Below, one piece after another: positions 36,780 through 47,300 of a stretch of 64,000 nt of DNA (within the stretch, counting starts at the first letter, position 1; each line of letters begins with the position of its first letter). The stretch comes from Nematostella vectensis (Eukaryota; Cnidaria; Anthozoa; Actiniaria; Edwardsiidae). The stretch is taken from NCBI RefSeq assembly GCF_932526225.1, contig NC_064046.1:7117219-7181218 (forward strand). Direction: 5' to 3'. The notes under the pieces were generated by a model that was given only the letters and a program-made list of their open reading frames with translations, searched no databases and had not been told where the DNA came from. Both the position numbers and the translations under genes were made by a program.

Positions 36780-36953
36780 CTAAGACTTGTTTGCGCGTTT
36801 ATCAGCAGTTGACTGAGCCCTAGAGGACAAGCTGCCCTTAGGTACTCCCCCATCGTTCTTTTTGGCCTCTGAAGACTGGATACGGGCCGCATCTGATTGG
36901 GTCATCGGGTTCTTTGTCCCGGATTGCTGCCCTTGTTGTGGCTTGGCAGGCAT
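36780..36953 (-). CDS. Small SMP-domain gene, copy 2
   Basis: 57 residues, the same as the copy at 31612-31785 apart from KGSLSS in place of KGSFSS and silent changes. The family-typical Phe is therefore lost in this copy, which may be the less constrained one. The AATAAA signal (complement at 36727-36732) is retained. Both copies carry about 1 kb of nearly identical upstream DNA, so both are probably transcribed if either is. The function is unknown in animals; in plants the domain is found in late-embryogenesis-abundant proteins. Confidence 0.78.
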   Translation of the reverse strand: MPAKPQQGQQSGTKNPMTQSDAARIQSSEAKKNDGGVPKGSLSSRAQSTADKRANKS

Positions 36954-37538
36954 TTTGAAGCTCTTAAAGGTTACTGCAAGAGCAATGGCATCATTGAGTG
37001 AGACGTATTTTATAGGCGGCGGAAAATCTTAGTTTCTGTGGTATAGAAATAGATTTATAAGAGTGGACAAGAAAATACTATTCTCTTTGTGTAACTACTC
37101 GCCGAAATAGCTTAGCGAATTTACGAAAATTTGAGCTTCCTTCTCTCGCTGAAAAACTGTTATTTTGTCTAGATGACGGGAGATTTTCCTCTATTTTTCA
37201 AGGTAAGAAGATAAAAAAAATTTGTATTTTTGCTATTGTTTAGAGTAAAAAAATTGTGAATATGTGTTCGACTTCAATGCATTATACAACGTTTTTACGC
37301 CATCTTTGCTAGGGTTGTGAAATTTAAGATTGTTTTTCAAAATAATTGCTTGTCTCGCGCTGTTGTTTGGGGGGTGTACTTTTTAGCATAGAATACACCG
37401 AAGTTGAGGAGTACTTCAATTATTTAGGAAAAGATTCCAAGTCTAAGAGGGTTTTGTGTATTTTTCCACGATGGTTGGGACACACCGTACCTTAAACTAT
37501 AATAGTATAGATCGATAAACGGGGATTTGTACAAAACG

Positions 37539-37654
37539 AGCTGTTCAAGCATTTGACTTTTTACTTAAAAGGTCGATTTTGTGTCTTAGTTTATCGATCA
37601 TCAATTCGACCCGAAATAGACCTTTTAAGTAAAAAGTCAAATGCTTGAACAGCT
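37539..37654. repeat. Perfect 36-bp inverted repeat, copy 2
   Basis: Arms 37539-37574 and 37619-37654 are exactly complementary, with a 44-nt loop. Outside the arms the symmetry stops at once. Confidence 0.95.
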
Positions 37655-37875
37655 TTCTTTAAGAATTTTTCCAGAAGAATTGAATCATCACAAATCCCCC
37701 TTTCACGCCCAAGTTTTTTTGACTGACGCACACAAAATGACACCAGGTCTTCAGTTTTTATAGATTTTCTCTTTTTCCTTAGAATTTCATGGGCTGACAT
37801 AGTAAGAACAAATATTGCCCACATAATTATTGATCGGAATAAAGTACTGGTTTTCCAAATATTGTATTGCAACAA
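37591..37875 (-). CDS. Unidentified 94-codon open frame, copy 2
   Basis: Identical in reading to 32421-32705 except KAVQAFDF in place of KAVQALDF, at the base where the inverted repeat is perfect in this copy. No family recognised. Confidence 0.2.
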   Translation of the reverse strand: MLQYNIWKTSTLFRSIIMWAIFVLTMSAHEILRKKRKSIKTEDLVSFCVRQSKKLGRERGICDDSILLEKFLKKAVQAFDFLLKRSISGRIDDR

Positions 37876-39954
37876 TTTTTATAAGCAGGCAAAGACAAAC
37901 TTTTTTGAATTTAGCGCAATTTAACCGCGTGCTCGTCATTTGTAAGTTCCAGTTTATGCATGTTTTCAGATAAACTACATCAAATTAACTTCAAAGATTC
38001 AGAGTTAACTCTTTAGGGAAGCATATCCAAGTATTATACATAGCTATTTTTCAGGTTTAAGCGAGCTGGTTGTGATAGTCATGTCAGCACCGTTTCTACA
38101 CAATACAGCATCAACATTGCGGCAATAAAAGCACGGCTTGCATGGTCATTTCATTTGTAAATTTTAGCGGCTTTATTTCATGGATTGAACAAAACTCAAC
38201 TGTCCATTTTTGCTCATGATTGTCTAATTGATTGACAATTGGCCATAATCTGTGAATACATCAAGTATAGCACGACAACACGAGGATTTGAGAACATCAT
38301 CGAGCGGAACGAGTGGTGACTATTGAACAAATTCAAGATGGTATTGTGAAGAATTTTCTGCATTGTTGTTCAGATGCGGCCAAAATAGGCTTGCAAAAAA
38401 GTATTATTTGCTGCTATTGGTTTTGCAATGTCCAACTGGACGAGAAACAAGTCTTTTTCACTCAAATATTTGCGAATTGTTGGCAATAGTCCGATGCCAT
38501 GAGTACTTACAAAAATACCGAGATGGTGGCTGAATTTATTCACCGCTAGTTCCTGCATCGTTCGCTGTTGCTCTCAAACCACTCAGAATCTTTCTCTTCG
38601 TTTCCTTTTTGCCATTTAGAAGCGCCTCAAACAAGTTTGTTCGATTGACAAGAAATTCAATCAATTCAGAATGATGAAAATATAAAAAAAAAACAAAGTT
38701 CAAAGTCATTATTTGGATGATTCTTCGGTCCGATGAATGGAGTAGCTTCTTGTTCCTCAATGGCAGTACCGTTCTGTACCAAAGTTGGTCTTTGGGTCGC
38801 AAAATACCGACATTTTTCTGCTAGAAATTAGCCCACGGCCATCGTTGTTTACCGATTGTGAATCTGTCTCTCCCAGGCCGTAAAACTCTTTTAAATCGCT
38901 ATCAAAATCACCCAAAATATCACGAGTCAAGTCCATGATCTAAGGCAAGGTCCGTGGTCGTGGATGGATTTCGAACACGCAAAAAAGTTTTAACTTTGGA
39001 TAAAAATTTCATGAAGAAGGGTTCGTTGTACTGACTTGAGCTGTAAGAGAGAAACGTGCTCATCGATTCCGTGTTAGGTTTCCATATAAGGCAGTCCTTT
39101 TGTCTTTTTGTCCAAGACAAAGAGGCATACAGCAAAATACGGAAAATTCTGTATCTAGGCGCGAAAGGGTTAACTGTTTGGACAAAGAAGTGTAGCGGTG
39201 GTCTTTTTGATGATTTTGTTTAAAGCACATAAACCCTGAAGGAAACCTTAACCGTTAAATACCTGTTTTTTGACGAGGGTACGATGAGATCGGGTTGTTT
39301 TCTCGTAGCTTCTAGCGACAGATGTGTGCTGAAACCCGTAAGACGAGCTCTTTATACGAGCACAAATTTTCCACGAAATTGTGTCAGCATCTATAATACT
39401 GCTGATTAATGCCAAATAGCCGTATCTCATTGGTCAAACATGTTGATATAGAACTGGTTTTTTTTTTTTTGTCGTTTTGCCAAGCTAAGCATAGTTAGTT
39501 TCACTTTTGAGATTTCGCAAAGCAGGACGCGTACTTGAAATACAAGTTAAGCACGCATGACGAAAGAAAGCATGTACATGCATGTACAAGAAAAAATAAA
39601 AATTTTAAAAAAGAAGGACCTTTGAGGCTAGTCTCCATATAATCGTGTGCGATCGAATGCTACGCTAAGCACAGTTAGTTTCACTTTTCGATTGAAAACG
39701 CAACTAAGAACGCACGCAGTCAAGATAACCTGTAATGCATTAGAGAGCCATTCGTAAATATTGAAGCAAAAAAAGCATAGCTAAATAGTTAAATCTGCAG
39801 CTGTATTCCATAAACGCTAAAAGTTAATCCTACAAAGTAAACGTTTTAAAAACATTTATTTGCAAGTAGATTTGATGAGGTTTTGTTTTCTTTGCGTTGA
39901 CATGTGAAAACCTGTCTATAGTTGCACGCTTTTTATACCTGATTTCCACGAAAT

Positions 39955-42075
39955 TATGTCAGCATCTGTTGATTATCTACGAGCAATGATCATTGTTATC
40001 TCACTAATTCTAATTGTTTACGCGCGTCTGTTGATTATCTACTCACACTGTGGATTGTTATCTCACTAATTCTGATTGTTCACGTTCGTCTGTTGATTAT
40101 CCACGCACACTGTTGATTGTTATCTCACTAATTCTGATTGTTCACGCGCGTCTGTTGATTATCTACGCGCACTGATCATTGTTATCTTACTAATTCTGCT
40201 AGTTTACGCGCGTCTGTTGATTATCTACTCCCACTGTTGATTGTTATCTCACAAATTCTGATTGTTTATGCGTCTGTTGATTATCTACGCGCACTGATCA
40301 TTGTTATCTTACTAATTCTGCTAGTTTACGCGCGTCTGTTGATTATCCACGAGCACTGATCATTGTTATCTCACCAATTCTGATTGTTTACGCGCGTTTG
40401 TTGATTATCTACGTGCACTGATCATTATTATCTCACTAATTCTGATTGTTTACGCGCGTCTGTTGATTATTTACGCGCACTGCTCATTGTTATCTTACCA
40501 ATTTTGATTGTTGACGCGCGTCTTTTAATTATCTACGCGCACTGATTATTGTTATCTCAATAATTCCTATTGTTGACGCGCGTCTGTTGATTATCTACGC
40601 GCACTGATCATTGTTATCTCACTAATTCTTATTGGTCACGCGCGTCTGTTGATTATCTACGCGCACTGATCATTGTTATCTCACTAATTCTGATTGTTAA
40701 CGCGCGTCTGTTGATTATCTACGCACACTGCTCATTGTTATCTCACCAATTCTGGTTGTTTACGCGCGTCTGTTGATTATCTACGCGCGCTATTGTTATC
40801 TCACGAATTCTTATTGTTTACGCGTGTCTGTTGATTATCTACGCGCACTGATCATTGTTATCTCACTAATTCTGCATGTGTTCGCGCGTCTGTTGATTAT
40901 CTACGCGCCAGCTCATTGTTATCTCACCAATTCTGGTTGTTTACGCGCGTCTGTTGATTATCTACGCGCGCTATTGTTATCTCACGAATTCTTATTGTTT
41001 ACGCGTGTCTGTTGATTATCTACGCGCACTGATCATTGTTATCTTACTAATTCTGCTTGTTAACGCGCGTCTGTTGTCTATCTACGCACACTGCTCATTG
41101 TTATCTCACGAATTCTTATTGTTCACGCGCGTCTGTTGATTATCTACGCGCACTGATCATTGTTATCTCACTAATTCTTATTGGTCACGCGCGTCTGTTG
41201 ATTATCTACGCGCACTGATCATTGTTATCTCACCAATTCTGCATGTGTACGCGCGTCTGTTGATTATCTACGCGCCAGCTCATTGTTATCTCACCAATAC
41301 TGGTTGTTTACGCGCGTCTGTTGATTATCTACGTACACTGTTGATTGTTATCTCACAAATTCTGATTGTTTATGCGTCTGTTGATTATCTACGCGCACTA
41401 ATCATTGTTATCTCACTAATTCTGCTAGTTTACGCGCGTCTGTTGATTATCTACGCGAACTGATCATTGTTATCTCACTAATTCTTATTGTTGACGCGCG
41501 CTGTTGATTATCTACTCCCACTGTTGATTGTTATCTCACAAATTGATTGTTTATGCGTCTGTTGATTATCTACGCGCACTAATCATTGTTATCTTACTAA
41601 TTCTGCTAGTTTACGCGCGTCTGTTGATTATCCACGAGCACTGATAATTGTTATCTCACCAATTCTGATTGTTTACGCGCGTTTGTTGATTATCTACGTG
41701 CACTGATCATTATTATCTCACTAATTCTGATTGTTTACGCGCGTCTGTTGATTATTTACGCGCACTGCTCATTGTTATCTTACCAATTTTGATTGTTGAC
41801 GCGCGTCTTTTAATTATCTACGCGCACTGATTATTGTTATCTCAATAATTCTTATTGTTGACGCGCGTCTGTTGATTATCTACGCGCACTGCTTATTGTT
41901 ATCTCATCAATTCTGATTATTCACGTTCGTCTGTTGATTATCCACGCACACTGTTGATTGTTTTTTTACCAATTCTGATTGTTTACGCGCGTCTGTTGAT
42001 TATCTACGCACACTGTTGATTGTCATCTCACTAATTCTGATTGTTTACGCGCGTCTGTTGATTATTTACGCGGAG
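39955..42075. repeat. ~61-bp minisatellite, about 35 units (duplication copy 2)
   Basis: Same unit as 34786-35525. The first ~10 and last ~4 units align to copy 1; about 1.4 kb of extra units lie between (about 40600-41500). That block contains its own larger repeat: about 40770-40950 is nearly repeated at 40951-41130. Confidence 0.93.
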
Positions 42076-42139
42076 CTCCAGACGACCAAATCTTTGCTTA
42101 TTTTCGCTTAATAATTTATTTGCCTATTTTCGCTTAATA

Positions 42140-43150
42140 ATTAAAAAATATCAAATATTATTATTTCTGTTTTTGACGTCAACGATTTCATAGATCACGC
42201 GACCAACTTGTTATACCCCCTTCCCCCCACATCTACATGACACATAACAAGTTTAGTTGTCATACGATGCTTCGGCGTCAGGGTAGTTTTAATATATTGA
42301 CGTCAACGATGTCGTCACACCAGCATCTTATTGCACCCCACTTGATACATACATCACAACTACCGAGTTTTCTTGTCACACGATGTTTTTTTAATGAAAT
42401 ATAAATATTTTTTTGATGACGTCAGCATATTTTGCTTCTAGTGACGTCATTGATGACGTCACATCACATGACTATTTTGGTGCACCCCCCTTGACACAAA
42501 CATGACACCTGCCAAGTTTGGTTGTAAAACAATGTTTCTTTAAAGAGATATGAATGATTTTGCTTTTAATCACGTTTTTTTGCTTTAAGTTAGGTCATCG
42601 ATGACGTCACAAAAATCGTGACCATATTGTTGCATCCCCCTTGACACCTACATGACACCTTCCGAGTTTGGTTGCCATACGATGTTTCCTTTGTGAAATA
42701 TAAATATTTTTTATTTTGATGAAGTCAGCATATTTTTGCTTCTTGTGACGTCATCCATGACGTCACAATGACGTGACTATATAGTTGCACCCCCTTACAT
42801 ACATGACACATACCAAGTTTGGTTGTCATATGGTGTTTCGTTTAGGAGATGAAAATAGATATGACATCGGAGTAGTTTTTCTTAAAGTAATATTATCGAT
42901 GACGTCACGCATCACGTGACCATATCTTGGCACCGCCCTTGACACCTACATGACACCTACCAAGTTTGGTTGTTATACAATGTTTCCTTCGTGAAATAAA
43001 AAATATTTTTTGTTTTGATGACGTCAGCATATTTTTACTTCTAGTGACGTCATCGATGACGTCGCCAATCACAGTTTTGCAATTCCCTTGACACAAACAT
43101 GACGCCTGCCAAGTTTGGTTGTCATACGATGCTTTTAAGGGACGGACCGC
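42140..43150. repeat. Degenerate ~145-bp tandem repeat rich in TGACGTCA
   Basis: Seven diverged units marked by CAAGTTTGGTTGTCATACGA (about 42250, 42370, 42520, 42670, 42810, 42960, 43110), each with TTGACACCTACATGACACCT-like sequence. Around eleven TGACGTCA palindromes occur, several paired as GTGACGTCATCGATGACGTC. No coding sequence. Confidence 0.8.
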
Positions 43151-43291
43151 GGACATTCAAGTCGATGGGTTACCAATATTTGTCACCATATAGTTGTTTT
43201 ATATAATACCACTTTTCTTAGGTATGGGGCTCCGATTACGCGGCGCTTTTCTTGGGAGCTCTGCTATTACCCGAGCGGCATGTCGATTCCC

Positions 43292-44108
43292 ATCCTCTGC
43301 GCGTGAGGATTTGCTCCTTTTATTTTGTCCTACTTCCCCGCGGGTTGCGTGTGTTTCTTTTTTTTTTTTTTTTTTGCCAACTCGATAGGAATGAAAAGAG
43401 ATCATGTAAAATAACGCGTAAGAAAAAAGCTCAGATACTTCGGCCTGCTGGCTTTGATCATCACAAAAATGCATTCCCTTGCTACAAGAATAGTTTTATG
43501 AAATGTATTTTTCTTGGATTCCTTCTCAATTCACCGGGATATTCGCAAAATATCCGATATCATATCTAACTTACAGATTTTGTTTCACCCTAGGAAGAAG
43601 ATGAATGTTTAGAAACCATGAAGGCAGCAAGCTAGAGCGGAAGCACGAGGTTTTTCGCTCTTGATTTGGAATCAAGTCTCGTCTTTTTCTCATATTTTTC
43701 ACACGTTTTCGAAATACTGCAAGTCAGCAAGCAACCGCGTAAAACTGTAAACTGCATGTATCCTTGATGCTAGAATGAAATTTTCTATGTTATTAGGGCA
43801 AATAGGGTAGGTTTTTTTCTAAAAAAAATAGCCAGGATTGCTATTACCCACCAAAGAGAAGGACTCTTTGGTGGGTAATACCAAAGAGTCCTTCTCTTAT
43901 CTTATGCTTTCTTGACTAAACTTAGTACAGTATTCATTTGGCAAAAAATATTCCCATGATTACACTGCTTACGCGTCTTTAAATGCAACATTCTTATCAG
44001 AATTCTAACATATAAAAAGGTAATACAAAATGTTATGACATGTAGACATGCTGCGTGACATTGTTTCGTTTTTCCTGCATCAGGGGTTATACTCAAAGCA
44101 AACGCGTC
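43292..44108 (-). repeat. Large inverted repeat, right arm (~815 bp)
   Basis: Reverse complement of 35529-36341. It differs by an added hairpin at 43841-43880. Its outer end lies about 216 bp downstream of the RBCK1 stop codon. Confidence 0.92.
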
Positions 44109-44165
44109 TAAGAAAAACGGCATTACAAATGAGGTGGCGTGCACTCTGCGTGTACTCGGTCCTTT

Positions 44166-44171
44166 TTTATT
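44166..44171 (-). terminator. Candidate RBCK1 polyadenylation signal
   Basis: AATAAA on the minus strand, 154 nt downstream of the RBCK1 stop codon. A normal position for a 3' UTR end; a match by sequence only. Confidence 0.45.
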
Positions 44172-44324
44172 AAACGCGTCGAGTCGTGGCTGCCATCCTG
44201 TTTCGTACTGGTCGCACGAGAGCCTGAAATAGAGGGGTAATTCCCCCTCTCGCTTTTTCAACACTTCTAAAATCAAGGATTAAGCGCGTGCGACAGGGCA
44301 AGGGGCACGCTCGGCGGGCAAACA

Positions 44325-47300
44325 TTAGTGACAATTGCGGCAATTTGGGTGACATTTTCTGCCTCCCACGCGGCACTTGCATCCGGCAGTGGTATCACCG
44401 ACACCCTGTGGACAAGAGCATTAGCGTTATCCTTCAAGTGAGACCCTAGGGCAGGCGAAGACACACGGCTACTTTTGTTCATTGTTGTCGTATACTCACA
44501 GGTATGCTCAAACAAAGTCCCCACCCGCCCCTCTCAATTTTAGTAAAGTGAGAAAGATTCTCTGAAACCTTATAAAAGATAGATAGATAGATATTTATTG
44601 GAACTTTGTAAATGGTTTACATCAGTTTCGGTCCAATATAGACAACGGAAACTTTACACTGCATTGAATTACTATTAAGTCATAGGGTTTTACACTGCAG
44701 AGGCTCTGAGGGCAAAGTTATCATATACATAACGTCCTATTCGCTATGTCATTTGTCGGTTAAAATATGATATTGGTTTTCGGGCCTCGGACCAGTAGGT
44801 AGACCCATGTATAATATCATTAAACAGATCGTTGCGCAAGTTTGTTGTATTGTAACGAAGGATAAAGTGCACTTCGTCTTCGTCCTTATTTGGTGGGCAT
44901 AGTCGACATAGCCTTTGTTCAACTCTTTTATAAGGTCTTTCGTACCTGCCTTTTTCTATTTCCAGGTCATAATTGCTTACCCTCAGTTTCGTATATGAAT
45001 ATGACGTGACTACTAGCAATATCGAACCCCCCACCTCCATCTCCCCTTTCGAAAGCTCCCCTGTCGGCCCAACAGATCTCCATACAACACATGCTGCATC
45101 CCCCTCCCCTCCCCCTAGGAACACAAACCTGTGGTCCCCACCGGGGTCCCCCGGTTGCCCAACAGATCTCCATACAACACATGCTGCCTCCCCTCCCCTC
45201 CCCCTAGTAACACATACCTGTGGTCCCCACCGGGGTCCCCTGGTGGCCCAACAGATCTCCATCCGACACATGCTGCATCTCATCCAATCACAGCCATCTT
45301 TTTTCAGCAAAATAATCTGGCATTGAGGGCACCGCATAGCATCGCCTTTCTTTATCATGTCCTGTGCAAAAGGACATAATAGAGACTCAAAACGCTGAAA
45401 ATGAAGCCTCCTCATGTTTTCGTGGTCCTATCATCTTGAACCTAGTTATTATGAATTATCATTATCTTTGTAAAAAAAAAACACTCAGCCATTCCCTGGT
45501 TATTATTTACATACGAAAAAGGGCTTATTGGCTAAAAAATAACCACTCGCAATAACAGTCTGATACTTGGTTAGCATAATATGCTTTGACTGAAAATAAT
45601 TTAATTTGACTGAAAAAAAATAGATGCATAGTGTGACTCGGATTACATTTTGTAACATGGCAGCGTGATTGAAATACTTTAAATGACCCAGTACAAGTTT
45701 GTGGTGTGCATGTTCGTTTCAAAACACACATCCATCCATTGTGCATCATACCCCTCCCCTATTGTCTTCTGTACCCCCCTAATTCATGCACATCCTATAT
45801 CTCCTGTATCCCCCTCCCCTAATTCAGGCACATCATAGATTTCTTGTGCATCATACCCCTCCCCTATTGTCTTGTATTGTCTTGTCTGTACCGCCCTCCC
45901 CTCTAATTCATGCCCATCCTAGATGTCTTGCGCATCCCCCATTTGTAGTACCTCTAAATAAAGCTGGGTCTGCTTGGCAGCATCATCATTCAGAGCTCGT
46001 CGCTGGATATCCTGCTGGTACTCTCTGCAATTCATTTCCGGGAAGTGGATAGCTTTGCACGTGAGGCAGTTAACCTTGCTGCACACCTCACAGTGGAAGG
46101 TGTTCACGTTGTCCTCGTACAAGCACCACCCGGGGCAGTTAGGTGTCTTACAGTGGAAGCTGTTTGCTGCTTGACTCTCTGCAGTCGCCAGACTTCGATT
46201 TAAGAATTTGTTAAAGTCTTCTTCTGATAAGAGCTACACAAGAATAAACACAACACTTACATTTCACTAGATGAAATGAAATCTTACAAAATGAAATCAA
46301 ATCTCACCAAATGAAATAAATCATTACGAAAAAATGGAATTTCAGGAAATAAAATGAAATTTCGAAGTTTTAAAATGCTTTTACTAAAGAGCTTGGAAGG
46401 GCAGAAACTAAAAGAAGCATGGCATTATGATTATCAGAGTACAAAAATCCGGCTATCGGTTGATAATATGTGACGAAAGTCATTTGTATCAATACTTATG
46501 GGGCAATTAATTTATTGATTCACATGATTTTAGATTTGATTTTCTGAGGGTGACCCAAGCGGATATATCAAGACATCAATAACGTCTTCTGTGCATTACT
46601 CTCGGAATATCCTACATCTATAGTCTCTTACAATAGGTCGTGCAACTGACCGCTTTAATCTCCTGCGCTGTGATGATGAAGTGACAGGCGAATTGCTCAT
46701 CCTGATAAGGACACTGGACTTCAGGATCTGTGCAGTTACGAATGTGCTCCCGCAAGCAATCTCTGGCGACGGAGAATAATAATGTTTTTTACTTAAATAG
46801 CGCCTTTACATACGTACATGATACAAATCGTATTACAAATCTGGGATAAAAAATAACTACCTAATCTATCACATTATTAGAAATAATTAGAAAAAATAAT
46901 GTAATGATAAAAAGCATTAGAATCTATTTTGTGCTTGCTCTAAAAATTGCTCTGATTTCCAGAAATTCTTCGAGAGTTCCAAACAAATGTGGCAAAATAG
47001 GGAGGAGAACTATCGCCATTATGCTTGATGGAAGAATGGCAGCATTTATCATCTTGATAACATGATCCCCAAAAAAGGCCATAGTGAAGGAATGTCGGCA
47101 ATAGGCTGAGAGTGGGCCATAAGCTGAATGTGGGTCATAGGCTGAATGTGGGCAATAGGCTGAATGTGGGCAATAGGCTGAATAGGGACTATAGGCTGAA
47201 TGTGGGCATAAGTTGAATAGGGACTATAGGCTAAAAGTGGGCCATAGGCTGAATAGGGCCATAGGCTAAATAGGGGCCATAGGTTGGATAGGGACTATAG

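Larger units (their letters stand above)
36954..39955. other. Duplicated unit body, copy 2, no confident gene
   Basis: Same content as 31786-34785, with open frames at 38920-39135, 38536-38802 and 38370-38558 on the minus strand. A one-base length change in an A-run near 38690 alters one frame start relative to copy 1. That indel within a putative frame argues against these frames being coding. Confidence 0.4.
36343..41975. repeat. Segmental duplication, copy 2
   Basis: Direct copy of 31179-35525 with the same gene order. It is longer because the minisatellite has expanded to about 35 units (39955-42075). Confidence 0.95.
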
